Source: Pelobacter sp. UBA6093 (lineage in GTDB: Bacteria > Desulfobacterota > Desulfuromonadia > Desulfuromonadales > Syntrophotaleaceae). From it: a DNA stretch of 64,000 nucleotides. The DNA is taken from assembly GCA_002435955.1 (NCBI GenBank), contig DIWZ01000032.1, positions 202,761 to 266,760 on the forward strand, in the 5' to 3' direction. This document shows, in pieces, positions 54,085-62,319 of this stretch. The notes beneath the pieces were generated by a model that was not told the origin of the DNA, did not search any database, and worked only from the letters and a program-made list of their open reading frames with translations. The first letter of the stretch is position 1. Each line of letters starts with the position of its first letter. Position numbers and translations under genes: made by a program.

Positions 54085-55000
54085 TTTCAGAGACTACCAC
54101 GTATTTTTCCACGTCTACCGCAACGGCGGGATTACTAAAGCCGCTACCGAATTGGGTCTTACCAAATCGACGGTAAGCAGGTCCGTGACGCGACTGGAAA
54201 AGGAATACGGCCTGAAATTATTTTTCAGAAACGGCAAGGGATTATATTCTACCCGGTTTGGTGACCACCTTTATAAGTACTGTGAACGAATTATTGAGAT
54301 CTTCTATGAAGCCAAGAGTTCTTCGATACAGTTCAAAAACGAATGCTGTGGAACTATAAAAATTGCCGCCCCTGTTCTTTTTGGGCAGACATATCTGTCC
54401 TCTATAATCGCCAGGTTTATCGAAAAATTCCCCCAGACTTATTTACAAGTCTTCCTGACAAACAATTTATTGGAGAGTGATTACTCTAATTACGATATTG
54501 TTTTTTCTTTAAACAACAACGTTAACAACCATTATATTATAAAAAAAATCGGCAGCGTTTTTACAAAGTTATTTTTTTCAGAAAAATATACAAAATTTAA
54601 TATAAATGAAATGAAGAAAAATGATTTTCTTGTTTTGACATCCAAAAACACAGACGGCTTATTTAATATCAAAATTCATCACGAGGAAAAGACCACCCCG
54701 GCAACGGAACTCCATATCCGACCAAGAATTATCAGCAATGATTCAAAGGTTATAAAGCAAGCTGTGATAAAAGGTCTTGGAATAGGAATTCTGCCGGGGC
54801 ATGAGGTCTCTGAAGAACTTAATACCGGCGTTCTGAAAGAAGCCTTTTACAGCCACTATGTCTATAGTGACGATATTCATGCCATTTACTCCAGTTTTTT
54901 GATGATGCCAAAACTTTTCAATGCCTTCCTCGACTTCGTTTCCATTGAGCTCGCCATTGACCTGCAGATCAATCGCGACTCTTATTGCCGACAAGTGTAA
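54077..55000 (+). CDS. LysR-family transcriptional regulator
   Basis: 307 residues overlapping the GGDEF gene by eight bases. The winged HTH (about 1-60) reads YHVFFHVYRNGGITKAATELGLTKSTVSRSVTRLEKEYGLKLFFRN. A periplasmic-binding-protein-like effector domain (about 90-295) follows. The gene is markedly AT-rich and rich in Asn, Lys and Ile codons compared with its neighbours, which suggests recent transfer. The regulated genes are unknown; the coupled cyclase makes a link to cyclic di-GMP signalling attractive but unproven. Confidence 0.9.
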   Translation: MDNFRDYHVFFHVYRNGGITKAATELGLTKSTVSRSVTRLEKEYGLKLFFRNGKGLYSTRFGDHLYKYCERIIEIFYEAKSSSIQFKNECCGTIKIAAPVLFGQTYLSSIIARFIEKFPQTYLQVFLTNNLLESDYSNYDIVFSLNNNVNNHYIIKKIGSVFTKLFFSEKYTKFNINEMKKNDFLVLTSKNTDGLFNIKIHHEEKTTPATELHIRPRIISNDSKVIKQAVIKGLGIGILPGHEVSEELNTGVLKEAFYSHYVYSDDIHAIYSSFLMMPKLFNAFLDFVSIELAIDLQINRDSYCRQV

Positions 55001-55009
55001 ACACCCTCC

Positions 55010-56242
55010 TCAATCGGCCAAGGCGGCCTGTCTGACCTGCCGCGCCAGTTCCCTGCCGCGTTCCCGAATCAGCTCTAAATTTTCCGCGCAAGGGGCCCCC
55101 CGGAACTCCACGGGATCAAGAAAACGCCAGCCCATCTTCTGGCGTTCGATGATTTCTCCCAGTTCCCGCTGCGCCCCTCCGGACCAGCCGAAGCTGCCCA
55201 CGCGCAGCGCCACCTTGCCTCTTACCTGTTTGCGACCGAGTTCGTCTAGAACTATCGCCATGGGTGGAAACATCTGGTATTCGTAGGTAGGCATGGCCAG
55301 GGCAATGCCGGTCGACTCCCATGCCGAAGCCAGAATATCGCCGATATGGCTCTGCGGCACCTGGTAGACCACCGACTCCACGCCCTCTTCGGCGATCCCC
55401 TCCAGCAGCGGTACAACGGTCTTTTCCGTGTTGCCGTACATGCTCCCCCACAGCACCGTCACCAGCGGCTTGGCCGGTCCCTTGGCGTAGGAGGCAAGGC
55501 GTTCGTAAAGACTGATGATGCGATCGGGATTGCGACGCCAGATCGGCCCATGACCAGGGGCGACGATACGGACATCGAGTTTTTTGACCTTGGCGATGGC
55601 ATTGTTAACAGCCTGCGAAAAGCGACCCACAATATTGGCGTAATAACGCAGCGCTTCCCGCTCAAAGAATTCCAGCTGCGCGTCGTCGAGCTGATCGTCG
55701 CATGGTGACTCGCCAAGGGCGCCGAAGGTGCCGAAGGCATCGCAACAAAAGAGGGAGCCGGTGGACGGTTCGAAGGTGACCATGGTGTCGGGCCAGTGAA
55801 CGTTGGGGATTTCCTCGAACACAAGTTGTTTACCGTTGCCCAGATCGACGCTATCGCCTGACTTGACCACCCGGAACGGTACATCCAGCCCGTAAAAAGC
55901 CTGGGCCAGCTCCAGCCCCTTGGCGGTAACGAGCACCTCGAAATCGTGGGTCAGAGTCAAAAACGACTTAAGCCAGCCGGTATGATCCGGCTCGGTGTGA
56001 TTGATGACGACATAGCGGATATCCTCCACCTTCACCCCGATCTGATCGAGCTGGGCGTAGAGGCTTTCCGGCACCCCGTCCCACTCGCAAACCCCGTCAA
56101 TAATGGCCACCTCCCGCCCCTTGACCACGTAGGAATTCATCGAGGCACCGTGCGGCATCGGCCAGATCCCTTCAAACAGCACCTCGGAACCGATATTGGC
56201 GAAAAGATGGAACACACCGTCCGCAATTTCACTTGCTTTCAT
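55010..56242 (-). CDS. fprA: A-type flavoprotein / flavo-diiron oxygen (or NO) reductase
   Basis: 410 residues from the ATG at 56242 (AAGGAGGATGG upstream). The N-terminal metallo-beta-lactamase-like domain carries the di-iron ligands NHTEPDHTGW (HxExDH), VHWPD, CCDAFG and PGHGPIW. The flavodoxin domain (about 255-400) has LWGSMYGNTEKTV, binding FMN. The enzyme reduces oxygen to water or NO to N2O with electrons from rubredoxin or ferredoxin. A [4Fe-4S] ferredoxin gene lies directly upstream and may be the donor, although a hairpin separates them. Confidence 0.96.
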   Translation of the reverse strand: MKASEIADGVFHLFANIGSEVLFEGIWPMPHGASMNSYVVKGREVAIIDGVCEWDGVPESLYAQLDQIGVKVEDIRYVVINHTEPDHTGWLKSFLTLTHDFEVLVTAKGLELAQAFYGLDVPFRVVKSGDSVDLGNGKQLVFEEIPNVHWPDTMVTFEPSTGSLFCCDAFGTFGALGESPCDDQLDDAQLEFFEREALRYYANIVGRFSQAVNNAIAKVKKLDVRIVAPGHGPIWRRNPDRIISLYERLASYAKGPAKPLVTVLWGSMYGNTEKTVVPLLEGIAEEGVESVVYQVPQSHIGDILASAWESTGIALAMPTYEYQMFPPMAIVLDELGRKQVRGKVALRVGSFGWSGGAQRELGEIIERQKMGWRFLDPVEFRGAPCAENLELIRERGRELARQVRQAALAD

Positions 56243-56275
56243 GCCATCCTCCTTATTGAAAATTCCCATAAAAAT

Positions 56276-56302
56276 GGGGGATCAACCGAAAACAGATCCC
56301 CC
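56276..56302 (-). terminator. hairpin between ferredoxin and fprA genes
   Basis: GGGGGATC and GATCCCCC pair as an 8-bp stem with an 11-base loop; on the minus strand it is followed by ATTTTTAT. It could be a terminator or attenuator that reduces fprA expression relative to the ferredoxin gene. Confidence 0.65.
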
Positions 56303-56346
56303 TGTTGACACGCAAACTGGACGCTACACCTGTTTTGCGAAAGGTA

Positions 56347-56538
56347 TTATTCTTCCCAGTGAATGCAGGAAACGGGGCAGGCGTCCATGGCTTCCTGAAT
56401 TTTATCCTCCGAGGCACCGTCAGGAGCATAGACTTCCGCCAGATCATCTTCATCCATGCGGAACACCTCGGGAACCATATCCACACAAAGGGTACAGCTG
56501 ATGCAGACTTCCTTGTCGACATAAGGTTTTTTGGCCAT
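56347..56538 (-). CDS. single-cluster [4Fe-4S] ferredoxin
   Basis: 63 residues from the ATG at 56538 (GGGGGAGGATT upstream). The cluster ligands are C12, C15, C18 and C54 (CISCTLC ... ACP); C58 may form a disulfide or be free. The middle is very acidic (DEDDLAEVY). This is the one-cluster type common in Desulfovibrio and Thermotoga. It lies 104 bases upstream of fprA in the same direction and is a natural electron donor for that oxygen-scavenging enzyme. Confidence 0.95.
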   Translation of the reverse strand: MAKKPYVDKEVCISCTLCVDMVPEVFRMDEDDLAEVYAPDGASEDKIQEAMDACPVSCIHWEE

Positions 56539-56742
56539 AATCGAATCCTCCCCCCGTTTAACGGGCTTTTTGGGTTGCATGATTTTCAGCAAACCCACGG
56601 TTGTCGATACGCGCCTGGGAAGCGGGTTCCCCAGAATTTGAACACTATCAACCTTAATACGAGTCTATCAAATTGCAAGGACCGCGAACGCCGCCGCCCA
56701 AGCCTGTTGGCAAGGAATTCCATAGCGGCACTCATGCGGATT

Positions 56743-58392
56743 CTACAACCCTTGTTGTAATTTTTCCAGATGATAATAGGCCGGCTTCGTAGTCAAACGC
56801 TCATCTTCGATGGGGTAACCGACGGTAAAATGGTAGAGATCCTGATAGCGGTTGTCCCGAAAACCACAGGCATCGTGCATCGGATCATCGAAAAAACAGC
56901 CGATTCCGGTACCCCGCAAGCCGTAGGCCTCGGCCTGAAGATAGAGAACCTGACCGATCATGCCCGTTTCCCAGAACAAGTGCTTGTAACGGTGGGGGCA
57001 GTTCTCCAGCGAGTCGCGATAGCGGGCTACCATGCCGAGGGAAAAAACGCCGTCGCCAGCGATTTCCTGGTTGCAGCTGATCACCCGGGCTTCATCCCGA
57101 CGATCGCCCGTTTCCAACAGGTACAGGGGCAGTGCATCATCCAGTCGATTCCACAAAAATTGGGACCAGGTGCTTTTTTGCACATCATCGAGATGGTCGG
57201 GGTTTCGCACCAGAGCATATAGACCCGGTTGCATATCATCCACCTGGTGGACAAAAATAAACAGGTGTACCCGCGCCTCACCCAAACCCGCATCGAACGG
57301 GGCCTGATCGCGGCGCGGCAGACAGGCCTGCAGGCAGCCATAAAAATGCTCCCGGCTCATCCGGCTGCTTCGACGGTCAAATGCCACGGCACTGCGTCTT
57401 CGGCGGATGAGTTGCGCCGCGGACCAGGGCGAGCCCGGCAGAATCGTCGGCGGATCCTCCCGCCAGGCTGCCATGCCGGTCTCAGGTCGGTTTTTCCGAC
57501 ACGCTTGCGCTACCGTATCGATAATCGGCCACGGGTGCCGTTCGCCGCTCAAGGTTTCCGGCCGGCCCTGAAACGTCACCCGGTCGAATACCTCGATCAA
57601 TCCGTCGGGCAATTCCGCCAAGTTGGGTTGTTCGGTGCCCGGGCAGACCCAGCATAGCAAATCGGCTTCGTCCCTCTCCCCCGCCACCCAGTCGGTCCGG
57701 TCGATGCCGAGCATCCGGTCCAGGTCCCGGTCACTGATCCCGTGCAGCAGATGCACGCTCCACCCCATAAGGTTGGCTGCGAAACGAAGTGCCGCAAGGG
57801 CATGACCGACATCGTGATGGCAATAGCGAAAGGCCCGTTCGCCGTATTTCCACGCTTCTCGCCAGAAGATGCTGCTCACGGCCACCAGGAAACCGCACGT
57901 GCCGAAATGCTCCCGCCAGATTTGTGCAACCGTATCGGCAAGTTCGGCGCGCAACTCCAAGCTATGCAGGAACGGACTGTAATGATAAACACCACCCGGA
58001 TAGCCCTGCCCTCCCGGCAGAATCCAGTAGGATTCCGTTGGATGCAGGTTGCCACTGGAAGGATTCATGCGCAACGACCAGGTCGAACCGGGGATCGTCT
58101 TCCAGGCCGACAGCCCCAATGACAACTCGATCATGCCGGCGATGTTCTCCAGGATAAATGCTCGCGCAGGCAAGCTGCCACGCAGGAACAACCCTCCATG
58201 AGCCACTTTGGGATCGGTCGCCAGCAGGGGCAGTCGAATCAAGGGGCAACCTTTGTAAAAACGAAAAGGATCGGGCTGGGTGGACCAATCCATGTATCCC
58301 AAGGATCGGGCTGGCTGATGAAAATGATGTTTGGTCTGCTCGTGGTAATGCAGCACCTGTTCAACATCAGACTTCACCTGATCGTCAGTCAT
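56743..58392 (-). CDS. double nitroreductase, SagB-type dehydrogenase-like protein
   Basis: 549 residues from the ATG at 58392 (GCAGGAGGAAGC upstream). Two nitroreductase-fold halves are seen (about 40-270 and 310-545). The first has LRMNPSSGNLHPTESYWILP, the SagB-type FMN motif, and HDVGHALAALRFAANLMGW. The second has RRRRSAVAFDRRSSRM and GMIGQVLYLQAEAYGLRGTGIGCFFDD. SagB-type enzymes use FMN to oxidise azolines in peptide natural products, but no YcaO or precursor gene is nearby. A stand-alone flavin oxidoreductase is therefore the cautious reading. Confidence 0.85.
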   Translation of the reverse strand: MTDDQVKSDVEQVLHYHEQTKHHFHQPARSLGYMDWSTQPDPFRFYKGCPLIRLPLLATDPKVAHGGLFLRGSLPARAFILENIAGMIELSLGLSAWKTIPGSTWSLRMNPSSGNLHPTESYWILPGGQGYPGGVYHYSPFLHSLELRAELADTVAQIWREHFGTCGFLVAVSSIFWREAWKYGERAFRYCHHDVGHALAALRFAANLMGWSVHLLHGISDRDLDRMLGIDRTDWVAGERDEADLLCWVCPGTEQPNLAELPDGLIEVFDRVTFQGRPETLSGERHPWPIIDTVAQACRKNRPETGMAAWREDPPTILPGSPWSAAQLIRRRRSAVAFDRRSSRMSREHFYGCLQACLPRRDQAPFDAGLGEARVHLFIFVHQVDDMQPGLYALVRNPDHLDDVQKSTWSQFLWNRLDDALPLYLLETGDRRDEARVISCNQEIAGDGVFSLGMVARYRDSLENCPHRYKHLFWETGMIGQVLYLQAEAYGLRGTGIGCFFDDPMHDACGFRDNRYQDLYHFTVGYPIEDERLTTKPAYYHLEKLQQGL

Positions 58393-58450
58393 ACATGCTT
58401 CCTCCTGCCCTTCGATCACATTTCGGCATGACCCCGGCAAGTCCGGTTAC

Positions 58451-58481
58451 GAAAAAAGGCAGCACAAAGCTGCCTTTTTTC
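58451..58481 (-). terminator. rho-independent terminator of the small lipoprotein gene
   Basis: AAAAAAGGCAGC and GCTGCCTTTTTT form a strong stem with a five-base loop and a T tract on either strand. It separates the lipoprotein gene from the nitroreductase gene. Confidence 0.92.
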
Positions 58482-58507
58482 GTCAGGAGAGTTGCCTGGC
58501 ATCGGGT

Positions 58508-58654
58508 TCAGGCGTCCGAAGGGGCGTTGAACTCGTACCCGCAGGCCGGGCATTGGACGGCACCGCCTTCCTGCGTCGGGCCACTGGTGGAAGCACAACC
58601 CGTCAGCAATAATGCCGTTACGAACATCCACAAGAATATTTTGATCCGTTTCAT
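58508..58654 (-). CDS. tiny lipoprotein with CxxC
   Basis: 48 residues from the ATG at 58654 (AAGGGAGAC upstream). A lipoprotein signal ends in LLLTGC (Cys at about residue 19). The mature peptide is only about 30 residues and has a single CPACGYEF zinc-knuckle-like motif near its end. Half a zinc ribbon could dimerise around one metal. Function unknown; the good start and terminator support a real gene. Confidence 0.75.
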   Translation of the reverse strand: MKRIKIFLWMFVTALLLTGCASTSGPTQEGGAVQCPACGYEFNAPSDA

Positions 58655-58761
58655 CGTTTTGTCTCCCTTCTTCTGGGTGAGGAGGTACCCGTTTGCACCT
58701 GAGGCAAACCTATACACTATCAATATACCCCAAAATGGATGTTCCGTACAGGACCGCCCCT

Positions 58762-58986
58762 TTACCCGGTAAGCCACGGTTTACAGATCAGTTCAGCCTG
58801 CCCGGCCGGTCGCCCGCAGATTCCGCACACGAACGGAAGGTGATCCTGCATGCTTTCGCACATAGTGCCTCGCTGGGGAGCGCTGCCACAGTAATCCTTT
58901 TTGCTGCTTTGTCTCTGTGGGCTGCACAGATGCTCGCTGGCACGACTTACGACACCGCACCGACTGCATTCGTATATTTTTTCCAT
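58762..58986 (-). CDS. small Cys-rich putative zinc-ribbon protein
   Basis: 74 residues with AAAAGGAGATC before the ATG. It has two metal-knuckle-like parts: CSRCGVVSRASEHLC at the front and CGICGRPAGQAELIC at the end, joined by a linker with two more Cys. The CxxC...C spacing fits two small zinc or iron-binding sites. From memory, proteins starting MEKIY.C.RCGVVS.A.EHLC occur widely in Geobacter and relatives, with no known function. Monocistronic. Confidence 0.8.
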   Translation of the reverse strand: MEKIYECSRCGVVSRASEHLCSPQRQSSKKDYCGSAPQRGTMCESMQDHLPFVCGICGRPAGQAELICKPWLTG

Positions 58987-59199
58987 AACCGATCTCCTTT
59001 TCCCTCGAGAAGGACAGACAAACGCTGCAAGTCATCAAATTTTCGGCATTTTTCATTTATATTGTAGCATACGCACGAAGCGCAAAAACAGTTGCGCCTA
59101 TCTATCGACCGCCATCAGGTCCGACCGGACATGGCGCGAATCAGAAGTCGGGTTGCGAAATCACGACATGCAGCCTATTATCGGAACAAGGAGTCAACT

Positions 59200-59538
59200 A
59201 TGGAAAAATTATCGGAACAGAAATGTGAGGTCTGCCGCGTCGGTGCACCACCGGCAGCAGCGGAGGAAATCGCCAATTTCCGGCCACAGATCCCCGATTG
59301 GGACATCCTGGCCGTCGATGGCATTGAGAGGTTAAGCCGAACCTACCGTTTCCGCAACTTTGCCGAGGCTCTGGCGTTTACCAACCGGGTCGGCGCGCTG
59401 GCTGAAGCCGAGGGGCATCACCCGGCACTTGTCACCGAGTGGGGCAAGGTGACGGTGCAATGGTGGACTCACAAAATAAAGGGGCTGCACCGCAACGATC
59501 TGATCATGGCGGCCAAGACCGATAGCCTGCAACAATGA
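59200..59538 (+). CDS. phhB: pterin-4a-carbinolamine dehydratase-like protein
   Basis: 112 residues from the ATG at 59200 (AAGGAGTC upstream). The family's core is EGHHPALVTEWGKVTVQWWTHKIKGLHRNDLIMAAKTD with the catalytic His pair. The N-terminal 25 residues add a CxxC (CEVCRVGAP) often seen in bacterial members. Classical PCD recycles tetrahydrobiopterin, but bacteria without phenylalanine hydroxylase use it in pterin (for example molybdopterin) metabolism. It overlaps the CLC gene by four bases (ATGA). Confidence 0.93.
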   Translation: MEKLSEQKCEVCRVGAPPAAAEEIANFRPQIPDWDILAVDGIERLSRTYRFRNFAEALAFTNRVGALAEAEGHHPALVTEWGKVTVQWWTHKIKGLHRNDLIMAAKTDSLQQ

Positions 59539-61379
59539 TGGAGCCACAACGCGAAAAAATTCGCGGGTTGCTGGCCCGCTGGTGGCATACACCACGCATA
59601 TTCAAATTTTTTTCCCTGCGCATCCACCTGGCGGGAGCCTATCGGGCCCTTGATCGCTATCAGGTGCTGCTCTGGGCTGGGCTGGTGGGCATACTGGGCG
59701 GCCTGTCGTCGGTGCTGTTCCGCGAGGCACTCGACTTCATGACTGCCATGCTGACCGGCCAGACCGGCAGCATCGAGGAGGCATTCTCGGCGCTGCCCGC
59801 CTGGCAGCGCTTGCTCATGCCCCTGCTCGGCGGTGTCATCGCCGGGGGGATCCTGTCTTTCGGCGGCAGGATGAAAGCGAGTCGCAAAAGCTCCACCGAT
59901 TACATGGAAGCAGTGGTTCTCGGCGATGGCAGGCTGCCTTTCCGTTCAAGTATCATCAAAACCCTGTCCGCCATGTTTTCCATCTCTACCGGCGGTTCCA
60001 TCGGCCGCGAAGGCCCCATGGTGCAGTTATCCGCGCTGACGGCCTCCCTCATCGGCCAGACCCGGCGCTGGTCCCTGGCCCAGCGGCGTCTCATTCTGGC
60101 CAGCGGCGCCGCTGCCGGGATCGCTTCCGCCTATAACGCCCCCATTGCCGGGGCGTTGTTCGTTGCCGAGATCGTGGTCGGGTCCATTGCCATGGAAACC
60201 TTCGGCCCCCTGGTCTTCGCTTCGGTGCTGGCGACCCAGTCGGCCCGGTTTCTGGCCGGCAGCGCGCCACTCTACGACATCCCGCCGTTCGAACTCCACT
60301 CAGGGCTGGAGCTGTTTTACTACCTGGCGCTCGGGCTCATCGCCGGGTTGACCGCCCCCTGGTTCCTGCGGGCGCTGCGCGGCAGCGAAAAACTCTTCAC
60401 CCGACACCAACTGCCCCTGTACCTGCGCCTGGGTCTGGGCGGACTGGTGGTTGGCGTGCTGGCGGTATATTATCCCCAGGTCTGCGGAAACGGCTACAGC
60501 GTTGTCACCGGGATCCTGCAGGAACAGTGGCTCTGGTCCGCCCTGGCGGTTCTGCTGGTATTCAAGATAGTGGCCACCTGTGCGAGTTTCGGCTCGGGCG
60601 CGGTCGGCGGAGTGTTTACCCCGACCCTGTTCGTCGGTGCCAGCCTCGGGTACCTGTTCGGACATGCCTGTCACTGGCTTGGCCTGGGCTACCTGCCCGC
60701 GCCGGGAGCCTTCGCCCTGACCGGAATGGGGATGATGCTGGCCGCCACCACCCACGCGCCGCTCATGGCAATCATTATGATTTTTGAGATCACCCTGGAC
60801 TATCAGTTAATCCTGCCCCTGATGCTCGGTTGCGTGCTGGCCCACTTTACAGCCAGCGGCGTCGAGAGCCGGTCCATCTACAGCGCTTCCATGGCGCGTA
60901 AGGGAGCGGGTATTTCCGCGCGGCAGCTGGCCTTTTTGCGGGTTGGCGGACTGATGAAACGCGATCCGGTCAAGATTTACCAGCAAACCCCCTTCGGCGA
61001 AATCGCCAAATTATTCCTGCTGAACACCTATCGCTACCTTTACGTGGTCGATGATCGGGACACCTTAATGGGGACTGTCGGCCTGCAGGACGTCAAGGAA
61101 TATCTCGGCACCACAAGCCTCACTCATCTGGTGATCGCTAATGATCTTCTGAAACCGGGACCGCCTGTCATCCTGGCGTCCGCGTCACTGGAGGAGGCAC
61201 TGGAGAAATTCAGGGAATATTCGGGGGAAAGATTACCGGTGGTGGACAACACTTCCGCATCCCGCCTGGTGGGCAGTCTTGCCAAGACCGATCTGTTGCT
61301 GGCCCTGGCCGAACGGCTGCCTGTCGGCCATAATCACCTGAGAACCGACTCGGAAGAACCATCGTCAAAGGTGCCATAA
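59535..61379 (+). CDS. CLC-family chloride channel/antiporter with C-terminal CBS domains
   Basis: 614 residues; the first ATG overlaps the dehydratase stop. About ten or more membrane helices cover 40-430. The ion-path motifs are GSIGREGP (with the gating Glu) and GSGAVGGVFTPTLFVGASLG. The tail (about 465-605) has two CBS domains (LMKRDPVKIYQQTPFGEI..LFLLNTYRYLYVVDD and a second LKPGPPVILASASLEEALEKF), which may bind adenine nucleotides. It moves chloride or other anions, possibly in exchange for protons. The C-terminus is hydrophilic. Confidence 0.94.
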   Translation: MMEPQREKIRGLLARWWHTPRIFKFFSLRIHLAGAYRALDRYQVLLWAGLVGILGGLSSVLFREALDFMTAMLTGQTGSIEEAFSALPAWQRLLMPLLGGVIAGGILSFGGRMKASRKSSTDYMEAVVLGDGRLPFRSSIIKTLSAMFSISTGGSIGREGPMVQLSALTASLIGQTRRWSLAQRRLILASGAAAGIASAYNAPIAGALFVAEIVVGSIAMETFGPLVFASVLATQSARFLAGSAPLYDIPPFELHSGLELFYYLALGLIAGLTAPWFLRALRGSEKLFTRHQLPLYLRLGLGGLVVGVLAVYYPQVCGNGYSVVTGILQEQWLWSALAVLLVFKIVATCASFGSGAVGGVFTPTLFVGASLGYLFGHACHWLGLGYLPAPGAFALTGMGMMLAATTHAPLMAIIMIFEITLDYQLILPLMLGCVLAHFTASGVESRSIYSASMARKGAGISARQLAFLRVGGLMKRDPVKIYQQTPFGEIAKLFLLNTYRYLYVVDDRDTLMGTVGLQDVKEYLGTTSLTHLVIANDLLKPGPPVILASASLEEALEKFREYSGERLPVVDNTSASRLVGSLAKTDLLLALAERLPVGHNHLRTDSEEPSSKVP

Positions 61380-61393
61380 AAGCCGTCCGATCA

Positions 61394-61420
61394 GGCGGAC
61401 AAACTTTGTTGTCCGCCCTT
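61394..61420. terminator. terminator between the CLC gene and the universal stress gene
   Basis: GGCGGACAA and TTGTCCGCC pair perfectly over 9 bp with a six-base loop, followed by CTTT. It lies between the two converging genes and can serve both. Confidence 0.8.
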
Positions 61421-61452
61421 TGACAGCATACCCCTGTTACAGAGAAGATCGG

Positions 61453-62307
61453 TTAACGCAACAGCAATACCGGAACCTCGGATTTCCGCAGCATAGCGGT
61501 AGTCGTGCTGCCGATGAGCAACTGGCGGATGCGCGAATGGCCATAGGCGCCCATAATTATCAGGTCGATCTGATGATCTCTTTGATACTGACTCAGCACG
61601 CTTTCCGGCTCCCCCGGCAGAATCACCGCCGGGGTCTCGAATCCGGCTTGCTCCAGGGTTTGCCGAGCGTGGTCCAGTTTGGCGCGGGCTTCGGCGGTTT
61701 CAGCTCCCACCATGACCAAATGGCACGGCAAACCGCTTAACAGGGAGCTCGCCGCAACCCGGTCGACCACATTGCGGGCGGTGGTACTGCCATCAAAGGC
61801 GATCAGGACCCTTTGCGGTGGGGAAAAGGATTCAGTGGTCATCAGGATGGAGCACTTCATGGAGCGCACCACCCGTTCCAGGTGACTGCCCAGGTGCTCA
61901 GAAGCAATCGATGCGGCTGCACCGCGTTTACCGAGGACCAGCAAGCGAATCCTGCTTTCCAGGTCCATCAGGGTTTCCACCAGTCCGCCATGGCGCTGCA
62001 GCGCCTCGGGCTCGGCGATCCCGGCGTCGCGGGCACGCTGGGTCGCATCCGCAAGAATCTGCCGTCCCCGTTGCTGGGCCAGCTTGCCGCGCTTTTCATC
62101 CAGAGCGGCAAGCTCCTCGAGCAACGCCTCCCTGGCGCCCAAGCCGATACTGCCGCTCAGGTCGGTCTGGGGGATCTCTTGTTTTTTATGCAGCACGTGA
62201 AGGAATGTCAGTTGGGCATCCAGCCGGTGAACCGCCCAGGCAGACGCGTCACACACGGCGGGAGAATAGGACGATCCGTCGATGCAGGCGAGTACAAGTG
62301 TTTTCAT
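61453..62307 (-). CDS. tandem universal stress protein (UspA family)
   Basis: 284 residues comprising two Usp domains (about 1-147 and 150-284). The second has a full ATP-binding signature, G-AY-G followed nine residues on by GS (MGAYGHSRIRQLLIGST). The first is similar but spaced by ten. The opening VLACIDGSSYS is typical. Usp proteins help survive stress and may sense ATP. The gene follows the SulP gene by 12 bases in the same direction, so it may regulate that transporter; SulP-Usp pairs are known in bacteria. Confidence 0.93.
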   Translation of the reverse strand: MKTLVLACIDGSSYSPAVCDASAWAVHRLDAQLTFLHVLHKKQEIPQTDLSGSIGLGAREALLEELAALDEKRGKLAQQRGRQILADATQRARDAGIAEPEALQRHGGLVETLMDLESRIRLLVLGKRGAAASIASEHLGSHLERVVRSMKCSILMTTESFSPPQRVLIAFDGSTTARNVVDRVAASSLLSGLPCHLVMVGAETAEARAKLDHARQTLEQAGFETPAVILPGEPESVLSQYQRDHQIDLIIMGAYGHSRIRQLLIGSTTTAMLRKSEVPVLLLR

Positions 62308-62319
62308 GGCATGGCTCCT

